This document shows positions 50,774 through 59,859 of a stretch of 64,000 bases of DNA, one piece after another (the stretch's first letter is position 1; each line of letters opens with the position of its first letter). The position numbers and the translations under genes were made by a program. The stretch is taken from the NCBI RefSeq assembly GCF_016793485.1, contig NZ_JAEULZ010000046.1, positions 1-64,000 of the forward strand, in the 5' to 3' direction. Origin of the DNA: Mesorhizobium sp. (GTDB taxonomy: Bacteria > Pseudomonadota > Alphaproteobacteria > Rhizobiales > Rhizobiaceae). The notes under the pieces were generated by a model that worked only from the letters and a program-made list of their open reading frames with translations, did no database searches and had not been told where the DNA came from.

Positions 50774-51259
50774 CTAAGCTCCATCCCAGACATCGACAGG
50801 CAGGCGATTTGATCGTTTGACCTGCGCCAGCGCGAAGCTCGACTCGATCGAGGCGACGCCGTCGAGGCGCGTGAGTTTCTCGTTGAGGAAACGCTCGTAG
50901 GCGCGCAGGTCCGGAACCACGACACGCAGCAGATAGTCCCGCTGGCCTGTCATGAGATAGCAGTCAAGCACTTCAGGCCAACGCGCAATTGCCGCGTTGA
51001 AACGCTGGAGTTCGTTTTCTCGCTGCCGCTCCAGTTTGACGGATGCAAAAACCGAGATGGGCAGGTCGACGAGGTCCTGGTCGATGACTGCCGCGTAGCC
51101 GGTGATGACGCCCATATCTTCCAGTAGTCGAACGCGCCGGGCGCAAGGAGATGGCGAAAGACCGACTTGGTCCGCGAGCTGAAGCGCGGTCATTCGACCA
51201 TCCTTCTGCAAGGCAGCGATGATCTTTCGGTCAATATCATCTAGGCGGCGTTTTGGCAT
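50774..51259 (-). CDS. Lrp/AsnC-family transcriptional regulator
   Basis: A 161-residue Lrp/AsnC protein: N-terminal HTH (LDDIDRKIIAALQKDGRMTALQLADQVGLSPSPCARRV, about 6-45) and a C-terminal RAM ligand-binding domain (VLDCYLMTGQRDYLLRVVVPDL). ATG 51259 begins MPKRRLDD; the longer frame is not used. Divergent from the E1-type dehydrogenase gene, as mdeR is associated with mdeB in Pseudomonas putida, so an amino acid such as methionine may be the effector. Confidence 0.9.
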   Translation of the reverse strand: MPKRRLDDIDRKIIAALQKDGRMTALQLADQVGLSPSPCARRVRLLEDMGVITGYAAVIDQDLVDLPISVFASVKLERQRENELQRFNAAIARWPEVLDCYLMTGQRDYLLRVVVPDLRAYERFLNEKLTRLDGVASIESSFALAQVKRSNRLPVDVWDGA

Positions 51260-51291
51260 GGAATGATACTTTGACCTCGCAATGTGGCGGA

Positions 51292-51340
51292 TGGAACTAA
51301 TTCCAGTGCACATGAAAGGCAAGTTTAGCTACTTTTAGCT
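51292..51340. promoter_or_regulatory. Divergent promoter region with palindrome and helically phased repeats
   Basis: TGGAA-CTAA-TTCCA (51292-51305) is a five-base inverted repeat. TTTAGCT occurs at 51324-51330 and again at 51334-51340, ten bases apart, that is one helical turn. Repeated phased sites between an Lrp gene and its likely target fit Lrp-type binding. Confidence 0.45.
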
Positions 51341-51380
51341 CCATGAGAACCGTAAGCTGACCTTGTCATTCAGGGAGGAA

Positions 51381-53777
51381 ATGCCGTTGCAAGGATCGGA
51401 ACTCACAGCCCTTTCGGCGCTGGAAAAAAAGATACTCTGGCTGTCGGCATGGACCATTCACAACGCAAACCATCTGCGCGAGAACGTCGATGGCCTGAAG
51501 GTCGGTGGGCATCAGGCATCTTCAGCTTCGCTTGCTACGATCATGACGGCGCTTTACCTCCACGTTTTAAGGCCCGAGGACCGCGTCGCCGTAAAGCCGC
51601 ATGCCTCGCCGATTTTTCACGCGATTCAGTATCTTCTCGGCAATCAGACACGCGACAAGCTTGAGCGGTTCCGGTCCTTTGGCGGAGCACAGAGCTATCC
51701 ATCGCGAACCAAGGACGTCGACGACGTCGACTTCTCGACAGGTTCGGTTGGCCTCGGGGTTGCGCAGACGTTGTTTTCTGCGTTGGTGCAGGACTACATC
51801 GCGGCGCGCGACGACAGTTTGGGTCAAGGCCGCATGGTGGCGCTGATCGGCGACGCCGAGATGGACGAAGGGAATATCTTCGAAGCACTCCTGGAGGGCT
51901 GGAAGCACGGATTGCGGAATTGCTGGTGGGTAGTGGACTACAACCGTCAGAGTCTGGACGCCGTCGTGCGCGAGGGCCTGTGGGAGCGGTTTGAAAACAT
52001 CTTCCGCAACTTCGGCTGGGATGTCGTCATTCTCAAATACGGCTCGCTGCAGAAGGCGGCTTTCGATGAGGCAGGCGGCGAGGCTCTGAAGGCGTGGATC
52101 GACGCTTGCCCCAACCAGCTGTATTCAGCCCTGACATTCCAGGGCGGCCTTGCATGGCGAAAGCGATTGACGGCCGATATCGGCGACCGGCCTGAAGTCA
52201 GGGAATTGCTGGAAAGCCGGTCGGACGAAGAGCTGGCCAGGTTGATGACCAACCTTGGCGGGCACGATCTGTCTGGTCTCGTCGAGGCGTTTGAGGCCGC
52301 CCGTGCAACGGATCGCCCGACTTGTTTCATCGCCTATACGATCAAGGGTTTCGGCCTGCCGCTGGCGGGTCACAAGGATAATCACGCCGGGCTGATGACG
52401 AAGGACCAGATGGCGTCCTTCCAGAAGTCGATGAACGTCGCGACGGGCCGCGAATGGGACATGTTCGAGGGTCTGGACGTTTCGAAGTCCGATTTGGAAC
52501 GGTTCCTCGAAAGCGTGCCGTTTGCGGACAAGGGCCGGCGTCGACATCACGCACAGCGTGTTCCCGTTCCCGAGCGCCTGGTTGCCGAAGCAAAAGGAGT
52601 GGTTTCGACCCAGATCGGCTTTGGAAGAATTCTGGACGAGATAGCGCGCGAAGGCGGTGCGCTTGCCGACGCCATCGTTACGACGTCTCCAGATGTCACC
52701 GTGTCGACCAACCTTGGCCCATGGGTCAATCGCCGGGGACTGTTCGCGCGCGAAACGCTGGTCGACACTTTTCGCAGTGAGCGCATAGCGTCCACCCAGA
52801 AATGGGAGTTCGGCACGTCCGGCCAACATATCGAACTGGGGATCGCCGAGAACAATCTTTTCATCATGCTCTCTGCGCTTGGCCTTTCGCATTCGATTTT
52901 TGGCCGCAGGCTCCTGCCCATAGGCACTCTGTATGATCCCTTCATCCAGCGTGGGCTCGATGCCCTTAACTACGCCTGCTACCAGGATGCCCGCTTTCTG
53001 CTGGTTGCGACGCCTTCGGGTGTGACTCTTGCACCGGAGGGCGGAGCGCACCAGTCGATCTCCACGCCATTGATCGGCCTGGCTCAGGACGGGCTCGCCG
53101 CCTACGAGCCCGCCTACGTCGACGAACTCGCGGTGATCATGCGTTTTGCGTTCGACTACATGCAGCGTGACGGAGAGGCTACGCAATCCGAACGCACCTG
53201 GCTTCGAGAAGAGACCGGAGGCTCGGTTTATCTCAGACTGTCGACGCGGCCCGTCGAGCAGATTTCCCGCGAGATCACGGAGGAACTAGCGACCGATATC
53301 ATCGATGGCGGGTACTGGTTGAGAAGACCTGGGCCGAATGCGGAGATTGTCGTGGCCTATACGGGCGCGGTCGCTCCCGAGGCGATCGAGGCCGTCGGGA
53401 TGATGGCAGAGGATCGCCGCGATATCGGGCTTCTCGCAGTCACATCGGCAGATCGGCTGAACGCCGGTTGGACGGCCGCAAGCCGGGCACGTGACCGCGG
53501 ACTGGTCCATGCAAGGAGCCATATCGAGCGCCTGTTTGCCGGATTGCCGCCGCATTGTTCAATAGTGACCGTGACCGACGGCCATCCTGCCGTCCTGGCC
53601 TGGCTGGGCTCGGTTTTCGGTCACCGTACCAGAAGCCTTGGAGTCGAACATTTTGGCCAGTCAGGTACGATAGACGATCTCTACCGGTATTTCGGTATTG
53701 ACGCGAACTCGATCGCCACTGCGGGCGAGCGGATTGCCGGGGGGCGACCCGTACGATATTTGCGCGCGCTTGATTGA
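51381..53777 (+). CDS. Homodimeric 2-oxoacid dehydrogenase E1 (AceE/MdeB-like transketolase-fold enzyme)
   Basis: A 798-residue thiamine-diphosphate enzyme of the AceE family. The N-terminal third has GGHQASSASLATIMTALY, and the ThDP motif is GDAEMDEGNIFEALLEGWKHGLRNCWWVVDYN. The middle pyrimidine domain contains GIAENNLF and the C-terminal domain ends HFGQSGTIDDLYRYFGID. It should decarboxylate pyruvate or 2-oxobutyrate and acylate a lipoyl E2. The Lrp partner favours an MdeB-like 2-oxobutyrate role, but no methionine gamma-lyase gene is nearby. A start at ATG 51381 or TTG 51387 is supported by GGGAGGAA. Confidence 0.85.
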   Translation: MPLQGSELTALSALEKKILWLSAWTIHNANHLRENVDGLKVGGHQASSASLATIMTALYLHVLRPEDRVAVKPHASPIFHAIQYLLGNQTRDKLERFRSFGGAQSYPSRTKDVDDVDFSTGSVGLGVAQTLFSALVQDYIAARDDSLGQGRMVALIGDAEMDEGNIFEALLEGWKHGLRNCWWVVDYNRQSLDAVVREGLWERFENIFRNFGWDVVILKYGSLQKAAFDEAGGEALKAWIDACPNQLYSALTFQGGLAWRKRLTADIGDRPEVRELLESRSDEELARLMTNLGGHDLSGLVEAFEAARATDRPTCFIAYTIKGFGLPLAGHKDNHAGLMTKDQMASFQKSMNVATGREWDMFEGLDVSKSDLERFLESVPFADKGRRRHHAQRVPVPERLVAEAKGVVSTQIGFGRILDEIAREGGALADAIVTTSPDVTVSTNLGPWVNRRGLFARETLVDTFRSERIASTQKWEFGTSGQHIELGIAENNLFIMLSALGLSHSIFGRRLLPIGTLYDPFIQRGLDALNYACYQDARFLLVATPSGVTLAPEGGAHQSISTPLIGLAQDGLAAYEPAYVDELAVIMRFAFDYMQRDGEATQSERTWLREETGGSVYLRLSTRPVEQISREITEELATDIIDGGYWLRRPGPNAEIVVAYTGAVAPEAIEAVGMMAEDRRDIGLLAVTSADRLNAGWTAASRARDRGLVHARSHIERLFAGLPPHCSIVTVTDGHPAVLAWLGSVFGHRTRSLGVEHFGQSGTIDDLYRYFGIDANSIATAGERIAGGRPVRYLRALD

Positions 53778-53789
53778 AGGCGGATCAGT

Positions 53790-54623
53790 TCAAGGATCGT
53801 TCTTGATCCAGGACGGCGTGCGAAAATTGTCCCAGGTTGCTCCGATGCCTGCATCGACAGGAATTGCAGCACCCGTAATTCCGTTGGCGATCGGCGATGC
53901 CACAAAGGCGATCGCGGATGCGATATCACGCGGCGTCAACACACGTCCAAGCGGATGTCTGTCCGCATAGGATGCAAGAACCTCATCGCCGTTTGGAAGC
54001 GTCGCAAGGCGACCCGCGAGAAGCGGCGTGTAGGTAACGCTGGGACAAACGCAGTTCACGGTCACGCGGTCGCGCGCCAGATCAAGTGCGGCTGCTCGCG
54101 CAAGGTTCAGAAGGGCACCTTTCGAGACGCAATATGAGAACATTCCATGCTCGGCCTGCAGGCCATCGAGGCTTGAGAGCAGCACGATGGCGCCTTGCTT
54201 GCGCTTGCGCATGGTCTTTGCCGCCTCGCGTACGACAAGGAATGAGCCGCGCACGTTGACGCCCATCACTTGCTCGAAATCCGCCACGCTCGTCTCGAAC
54301 ACTGGGCCGCCCGTGCCGAGCACGCCAGCGCAAGCGACGGCAACGTCGATCTCGCCGAGTTGCGCGCGCGTTGCTGCAAAGGCCTCGACGACTGTTTTCT
54401 CGTCACCCGCATCGCCATCCAAAGCGATGGCTTTTCGCCCAAGCCGCTTCACCTGCTTTGCAGTCTCGGCTGCCGCACCCGAGGTCCAGTCCAGGATGGC
54501 AACGTCTGCGCCCAAATCGGCCAGGGTGAGGGCGGTTTCCTGCCCGATGCCCGAGCCTCCTCCCGTTATGAACGCAACCTTGCCTGCATAGGACAGGCCC
54601 GGGAATTTTTCGCGAGGGCTCAT
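53790..54623 (-). CDS. SDR-family oxidoreductase
   Basis: A 277-residue short-chain dehydrogenase: TGGGSGIG cofactor loop near 21-28, LDWTSG after beta-2 favouring NAD(H), CAGVLG, LLSSLDG with the catalytic Ser, and YCVSK with Tyr/Lys. It probably oxidises a sugar or polyol to a lactone. It is the last gene of the transporter operon and overlaps the SMP-30 gene by ATGA; together they can oxidise a sugar and open the resulting lactone. Confidence 0.86.
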   Translation of the reverse strand: MSPREKFPGLSYAGKVAFITGGGSGIGQETALTLADLGADVAILDWTSGAAAETAKQVKRLGRKAIALDGDAGDEKTVVEAFAATRAQLGEIDVAVACAGVLGTGGPVFETSVADFEQVMGVNVRGSFLVVREAAKTMRKRKQGAIVLLSSLDGLQAEHGMFSYCVSKGALLNLARAAALDLARDRVTVNCVCPSVTYTPLLAGRLATLPNGDEVLASYADRHPLGRVLTPRDIASAIAFVASPIANGITGAAIPVDAGIGATWDNFRTPSWIKNDP

Positions 54624-55528
54624 GACTTCGTTCCGGCCTTGCCCGCGATTGCTCCCTTATAGGTTGGTGCGCCGCCACCGGGGAAAGTCATCCGCCACAG
54701 GCGTCCCGCGTAATTGGGATCAGCGCTGCTGGCCAGCACGCTGGCATCCGTTATCCAGAGCGTCTCTCCGTCGAAAGCCAGGTTGGTCGGGCAACCACCG
54801 GTCCGGACGAAACCTTTCGGGGTCCCGTCACGCGTCAGAACATGGAAACCCTCGCCAACGAGATCAGTGACCAGCAGGGAACCATCCTTGGCGATCGCCA
54901 TGCCATCGAGGATCGGGTTCTTTCCCGGCATCTTGCCAAGGTCCTCTATCGCCCCGTCGGTCTTTAGGCGTCGCACATGTCCAGTGTAGGATTCATCCCA
55001 TACGATCGAGCCATCGGCCTCGACCACGACGCCATTCGGGAAAACGGGCTCGGGGAACGCCACCTTGATAGAAGTCTTGCCGTCCGGTGACAGGGCAAAG
55101 ATGTAGCTCGGATCGGGATTGGCCGGATTGTATGTGCCGGGATCGGTCCAGACCAGCGTGCCGTCGGGTGCAAAGACCAGATCGTTGGGACCGTTAAGCT
55201 TAATGCCTTCGACCTCGGTTACGAGAATTTCCGCTTTGCCACCCGGCCGTACGCGCTGGATCGATGGCACGCTCATTTCGGCGGCGCGCCATGGACCGAC
55301 CGTGCCTCCATTCTGGCAAACGTAGAGCGCGCCGTCGGAGCCCAGCACGCATGAGTTCGGAGCTCCGGTCACGTAGGCCAGTTGGCTGGCTTTCCCATCC
55401 TTGCCCACGATCGTGAGTTGGCTGCGATAGCTTTCCACGAACACCACGCTGCCGTCAGGCATTACGGTCGGTCCCTCTGGCCAACCGAGATTAGAGGCCA
55501 CCAGTTCCGGTGTCAGGTCGAACTTCAT
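54620..55528 (-). CDS. SMP-30 / gluconolactonase family lactonase
   Basis: A 302-residue beta-propeller of the SMP-30/LRE family. NLGWPEGPTVMPDG near the N-terminus holds the conserved metal-binding Glu, LNGPNDLVFAPDG the Asn/Asp pair, and ILDGMAIAKDGSLLVTDL the late Asp. It should hydrolyse a sugar lactone using a divalent cation. It overlaps the permease gene by four bases and the SDR gene by four, giving a dehydrogenase-lactonase pair. Confidence 0.87.
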   Translation of the reverse strand: MKFDLTPELVASNLGWPEGPTVMPDGSVVFVESYRSQLTIVGKDGKASQLAYVTGAPNSCVLGSDGALYVCQNGGTVGPWRAAEMSVPSIQRVRPGGKAEILVTEVEGIKLNGPNDLVFAPDGTLVWTDPGTYNPANPDPSYIFALSPDGKTSIKVAFPEPVFPNGVVVEADGSIVWDESYTGHVRRLKTDGAIEDLGKMPGKNPILDGMAIAKDGSLLVTDLVGEGFHVLTRDGTPKGFVRTGGCPTNLAFDGETLWITDASVLASSADPNYAGRLWRMTFPGGGAPTYKGAIAGKAGTKS

Positions 55529-56358
55529 TTTACGGCTCCGGCGGTTAGTCCGCGCACGATGTAGCGCTGGACGAAAAGCGAAAAGAGCAAGATCGGAATG
55601 ACGGTGACGACGCCGACAGCAGCGGCGATGTTCCAGTCGATTGGCCGCTGTGCGCTGACCAAGGTCGCCGCACCCAGCGAAATGGTCTGGAATGCGCGGC
55701 TGTCGATGACGTAAAGCGCGACAAGAAATTCGTTCCAGATGAAGAGCGCACCAAAAAGGGCGGCGGTCACAAGACCGGGCCTCACGATAGGCAGCATGAC
55801 GTGCCAGAGAACGCCGATCCGGGTGCAGCCATCGATCAATGCGGCTTCGTCGATCTCGGCTGGAATCTCATCGAAGAAGCCGATCATGATCCAGACGACA
55901 AGCGGAAGTGAGAAAGCGATGTAAGGCAGGATGAGACCGAGGTAGCTGTCCTGCAACCCGACCGCCTTCACCATCAGGAAAAGCGGGATCGCAACCGCGA
56001 TCGGAGGCATGAAGCGCATGGATAAGATGGTACTCGCAAGTTGTTCGCTGTACCTGAAGCGCAAACGCGAAAAGGCGTAGGCGGCGGGTGTGCCGATAAG
56101 CACGGCTATCGCAGTTGCCGCGCCCACCACGATGATCGAGTTCAACGTAAAGCCCAGCATGCCTTGGCTGAACAGCACCTCATTGTAGTTCTTCAAGACC
56201 TGGGCCCAGTTGAAATTCAGCGTCGGAGGCACCTGCGCAAGAATCTCGATCCGCTTCTTTGTCGAGAGAATTGCCAGATAGATGAACGGTGCCGCTCCCA
56301 CGATGCCGAGGAAGATCAAAAAGATGTAGGCGACAACTCTTCCGGGGCGGATTTTCAT
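55525..56358 (-). CDS. Carbohydrate ABC transporter permease, MalG type
   Basis: A 277-residue CUT1 permease with six membrane helices. The C-terminal EAA loop EIDEAALIDGCTRIGVLWHVMLPIVRPGL contacts the ATPase. ATG 56358 (MKIRPGR) overlaps the MalF-type gene by ATGA; a much longer frame through the neighbour is rejected. It works with the MalF-type partner and the Tat-exported binding protein. Confidence 0.9.
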   Translation of the reverse strand: MKIRPGRVVAYIFLIFLGIVGAAPFIYLAILSTKKRIEILAQVPPTLNFNWAQVLKNYNEVLFSQGMLGFTLNSIIVVGAATAIAVLIGTPAAYAFSRLRFRYSEQLASTILSMRFMPPIAVAIPLFLMVKAVGLQDSYLGLILPYIAFSLPLVVWIMIGFFDEIPAEIDEAALIDGCTRIGVLWHVMLPIVRPGLVTAALFGALFIWNEFLVALYVIDSRAFQTISLGAATLVSAQRPIDWNIAAAVGVVTVIPILLFSLFVQRYIVRGLTAGAVK

Positions 56359-57302
56359 CGCGAGGCTCCCGGACGGATCTGCACGAATTTCAGCATCAGG
56401 GTCGTGCCAAGCGCGAGGATCAGCAGCATCATGTACGCCACGGCTGCGGCATAACCGTAGTTCTGAAACTGGAAGCCGTTCTGGAACGAGAAGAACGAAA
56501 GCGTTGTCGTGCTGCGCGCTGGACCGCCGTAGCTCAGTCCGTAAATGAGGTCGAAGGAACGGAATGCGTCCACCGCGCGAAACACACCTGCGAAGACGAT
56601 TGCCGGCATGAGCATGGGCAGCGTTATGCGCCGGAAGGTTACGAGTGGCCCGGCCCCATCGACCTGTGCCGCTTCGAAGACATCCTGGGAAAGGGCCTGC
56701 AATCGCGCAAAAACAATGATGAACACGAATGGCGTCCATTGCCAGCAGTCGACAAGGATCAGGGTGACCATGGACATACCGACGGACCCCAGCCAGTCGG
56801 GAGGTGTCAGGCCGACCGATTTGATCGCCCAGTTGACCAGGCCCCAGTCCGGGTTGAGCAGCGCGCGCCACATGACGCCGACGATGATGGGCGTCATCAG
56901 CATCGGCAGGAGCAGTATACCGCGCACGATCCACGAGCCGCGCAGGTGGAGGTTGAAAAACAGAGCCAGCGCCACACCAAGCACAAGCTGAATGGCGACA
57001 GAGAAGAACACCATGATCGCGCTGTTCTTGGCGGCATTCCAAAACAGGGGGTCGACGAGCAGCGCTCGGTAGTTATCAAGGCCGACAAAGTTTCCGGTGC
57101 CGGTCGCCGCGGTCAGGTCGGTCAGCGACAGCCTAAGGCTGTGAAAAAGCGGATATATGCTGAAGACGACCAGATAAAGCAGGCACGGGCCGAGGAGAAA
57201 CCAAATGGCTCTCCCCGGCTCGTCGCGCTTGCCGAAGACGAACGTCGGCTGAGCGGGATTGCTTGCATGGCTCATGGTCACGCGCTCGCGACCTTGCTCC
57301 AT
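56355..57302 (-). CDS. Carbohydrate ABC transporter permease, MalF type
   Basis: A 315-residue CUT1 permease with six helices. FSIYPLFHSLRLSLTDLT follows the first helix, and the EAA loop is EAAQVDGAGPLVTFRRITLPMLMPA. ATG 57302 is used; ATG 57275 (MSHASNP) nine codons on is also plausible. It lies 12 bases after the binding-protein gene. No ATPase gene is found in this operon. Confidence 0.89.
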   Translation of the reverse strand: MEQGRERVTMSHASNPAQPTFVFGKRDEPGRAIWFLLGPCLLYLVVFSIYPLFHSLRLSLTDLTAATGTGNFVGLDNYRALLVDPLFWNAAKNSAIMVFFSVAIQLVLGVALALFFNLHLRGSWIVRGILLLPMLMTPIIVGVMWRALLNPDWGLVNWAIKSVGLTPPDWLGSVGMSMVTLILVDCWQWTPFVFIIVFARLQALSQDVFEAAQVDGAGPLVTFRRITLPMLMPAIVFAGVFRAVDAFRSFDLIYGLSYGGPARSTTTLSFFSFQNGFQFQNYGYAAAVAYMMLLILALGTTLMLKFVQIRPGASR

Positions 57303-57314
57303 CTCGGCTGCTTA

Positions 57315-58757
57315 TCAGGCAAGGTGGCCAGCCTTGCGCAGGAGATCTTCCCACTGCGTCTGGACCTTGTCGCAGGCCGTTTTTGCGTCCTGCTGTCCGA
57401 TCAGCGCAGCGTTGAACTCGACGTTCATGATGTCGTTCAACTGGAAGAATTCAGGAATGCGCGACGTAGGAATGATGTCGGCCGTCTCGATCGCTTTCAG
57501 CGAATCCTTCAGATAGGGGAACTTGGCGACAAGCTCCGGATCCGTGAATGCGGATGTGCGGTTGGCATCGATGTTGTACTTCTCGATGGAATACCGGTTC
57601 ACTGCCTTGCTGGTAATCCAAGTCAACGCCAGCCAGGCGGCATCCTTCTTGGCAGGATCGCTGTTCTTCGGAATGCCTATACCCCAGCCACCCTGAATGG
57701 CACGCGGAGACTTGCCGTCACCCGATGGTACAGGGGTCGTTCCGGTGGTCTCGGCAACCATCGAGTTTTCCGGGTTTAGCACCGGCCCGGCGATAGTGGC
57801 CCAGAAGATCATCTGCGCGATCTTGCCCGTCGAGAAGCCGTCGACGTTTTCCGCGAAGCCGTATTTTGTGACGTTGGCGGGCGCATAGGGAAGAACGTCG
57901 ATCAGCATCTGCAAAGCATTGATGCCTTCCGGCGAATTCACCTGCGGCTTGAAGTTCTTCTCCTTTGGCGAACCGGTCATCAGAACGCCGCCGGTGGTGA
58001 TGAACCGCGTATACCAGTCGACGGTCGCCAGCGAGAAGTCGTTGGCGCCGATGAACGAGCAGCCCGCCACGTCGCCGGTGTGTAGTTTCTCCGCGGCGGC
58101 CTTGAATTCGTCCCAGGTCTTCGCGGGCTGGAGACCGGCAGCCTCAAAGAGGTCCTTGCGATAGAAATAGATTACGGACCCCGAATGCACACCGGGAATG
58201 CCGAAGATATCGCTGCCTTCGCCGACAGCACCATTCGCCATGTCGAAGATGCCGACGTTCTTCAAGGCTGCCGGAATGATATCGGGGAAGTCCCAGTCCG
58301 CGGGAGTTTTTGCCGGATCTTCGATGTAGGAGTTGAGCTGATCATAATAGCCGCCGCCTACCTGCTGCGTGGTCAGGAAGCCAAGGTAATTGATAAGGTC
58401 GAAGGATGACCGCTCGGCCTTGAGGTTCTGTAGGGTCTTTTCGATCAACGGCCCAAGAGCGGGCGACGTCACTTCCAACTCCATGCCCGTCTCCTCGACG
58501 AACTGCGGCATAAGCTCTGCCAGGACGCGGTGATCGTTCTCGTCGCCGGTCATCAGCAGGCTGATTTTGGTGCCGGCATACTTCTTCATGTCGAAGTCGG
58601 CAGCGAAAGCCGGCATGCCTGCGCCGAAGCCGCCGAACGCAGCAGCCAGACCGAACAGGCTCGCGCGCTGCATGAGGTCTCGGCGCGTCAGGCCAGCAAT
58701 CTCGATAGTCTCATTTTCAGCGTTCTGCGGATGATCCGCCTGATCCTTTACGGTCAT
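57315..58757 (-). CDS. Extracellular solute-binding protein family 1, Tat-exported
   Basis: A 480-residue CUT1 binding protein with a twin-arginine signal (TRRDLMQRASLFGLAAAFGG, cleavage near PAFAA). The mature protein contains FDLINYLGFLTTQQ and GGWGIGIPKNSDPAKKDAAWLAL, typical of family 1 sugar-binding proteins. It is the first gene of the operon that also encodes two permeases, a lactonase and an SDR. The ligand is probably a monosaccharide or sugar acid. Confidence 0.88.
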   Translation of the reverse strand: MTVKDQADHPQNAENETIEIAGLTRRDLMQRASLFGLAAAFGGFGAGMPAFAADFDMKKYAGTKISLLMTGDENDHRVLAELMPQFVEETGMELEVTSPALGPLIEKTLQNLKAERSSFDLINYLGFLTTQQVGGGYYDQLNSYIEDPAKTPADWDFPDIIPAALKNVGIFDMANGAVGEGSDIFGIPGVHSGSVIYFYRKDLFEAAGLQPAKTWDEFKAAAEKLHTGDVAGCSFIGANDFSLATVDWYTRFITTGGVLMTGSPKEKNFKPQVNSPEGINALQMLIDVLPYAPANVTKYGFAENVDGFSTGKIAQMIFWATIAGPVLNPENSMVAETTGTTPVPSGDGKSPRAIQGGWGIGIPKNSDPAKKDAAWLALTWITSKAVNRYSIEKYNIDANRTSAFTDPELVAKFPYLKDSLKAIETADIIPTSRIPEFFQLNDIMNVEFNAALIGQQDAKTACDKVQTQWEDLLRKAGHLA

Positions 58758-59055
58758 GTTTCAACTCCCCGAATTTTTTGTGTTGCCGACAGAAGGATGT
58801 CGGGACGAAATCAAGACTGCATTCCAAAAATCAAATAGTCAATCGATTGCTCAAACAAATTCGGCATGCTATTCGTGAAAAAAGGGAGTTTGGAGAATTG
58901 GCGGTCGCGATGCCTTATGAGGCTTTGCGAGACGATTTTGCCATGCCGAAAAGTGTCGTGACATCTTGGGCGAATGCACGTCGATTTCTCCGCCAAGTGT
59001 GCCGGCGCTTCTTTGTGTCGCCGAGCAACCTGCTGATTAATGCGGAGGACGTCCG
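58758..59055. promoter_or_regulatory. Divergent promoter region with a LacI-type palindrome
   Basis: The 298 bases between the binding-protein and SDR genes contain CAATCGATTG at 58840-58849, a perfect palindrome with the central CG expected for LacI-family sites, 83 bases upstream of the binding-protein ATG. The LacI regulator of this locus is the likely binder. The SDR gene has GGAGG eight bases before its ATG. Confidence 0.5.
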
Positions 59056-59859
59056 ATGAGCCTTGGGAGTGTCGTTGTTACCGGAGCGGGTGATGGTATC
59101 GGGCGCGCAATCGCGGTTCGCCTGGCAGCCGACGGATGGAACGTCGTCGGCGTAGAGTTGGATCGGCGCGCAACAGATGCATTGGCCGCGACCCTGGGCG
59201 AGAGGCATCGGGCAATTTGTGGCGACGCATCCGATCGCGGGGTGCTCAGGGCGGCTCGTGAGGCGGCCGAGGAACTCGCTCCGCTTCGTGGCTGGGTTAA
59301 TAACGTCGGCGTTGCCCTGATGGGCAACCTGCACGAGCCGAACGAGCCTGAAGTCGAACGGCTTTTCGCAGTAAACCTGATGTCCCATTTCTGGGGGTCT
59401 TCGGAAGCCATACAGACGTGGGTGAGAGATCGCGTCACCGGGTCGATCGTCAATGTCTCTTCGGTGCACGGCCGCTCCGCATTCAATATGTGGGCTGCCT
59501 ACGACGTGGCCAAGGCCGGTATCGACGCGCTGACACGCTATATCGCCGTGGAGTATGGACCAATCGGAATTCGTGCTAACGCGGTCGCGCCCGGCGCCGT
59601 CAGGACCGCCCTCGTGCAGCGTGTTATCCGCGACAGCCCGGACAGTGCGGTCGCCGAGCGCGAAATGTCTATCCAGCATCCGTTGGAACGGATAGGTGAG
59701 CCGGAAGAGATAGCCGCGGCGGTGTCATGGCTCATCTCGTCTGAGGCCTCTTTTGTAACGGGTCAATCGCTCGCAGTTGACGGCGGACTGACTTCAAGGT
59801 GCTATCGCTACGAACCCGACGCAAGACTTCTGGCCATGTATGGGAAAGGCAAGACTTGA
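59056..59859 (+). CDS. SDR-family oxidoreductase
   Basis: A 267-residue short-chain dehydrogenase: TGAGDGIG near 9-16, VELDRR after beta-2, NNVGVALMG, NVSSVHG and the catalytic YDVAK. VDGGLTS near the C-terminus is the standard end motif. It differs clearly from the 53790 SDR, so the locus has two dehydrogenase steps. Its TGA overlaps the TTG start of the LacI gene. Confidence 0.86.
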   Translation: MSLGSVVVTGAGDGIGRAIAVRLAADGWNVVGVELDRRATDALAATLGERHRAICGDASDRGVLRAAREAAEELAPLRGWVNNVGVALMGNLHEPNEPEVERLFAVNLMSHFWGSSEAIQTWVRDRVTGSIVNVSSVHGRSAFNMWAAYDVAKAGIDALTRYIAVEYGPIGIRANAVAPGAVRTALVQRVIRDSPDSAVAEREMSIQHPLERIGEPEEIAAAVSWLISSEASFVTGQSLAVDGGLTSRCYRYEPDARLLAMYGKGKT

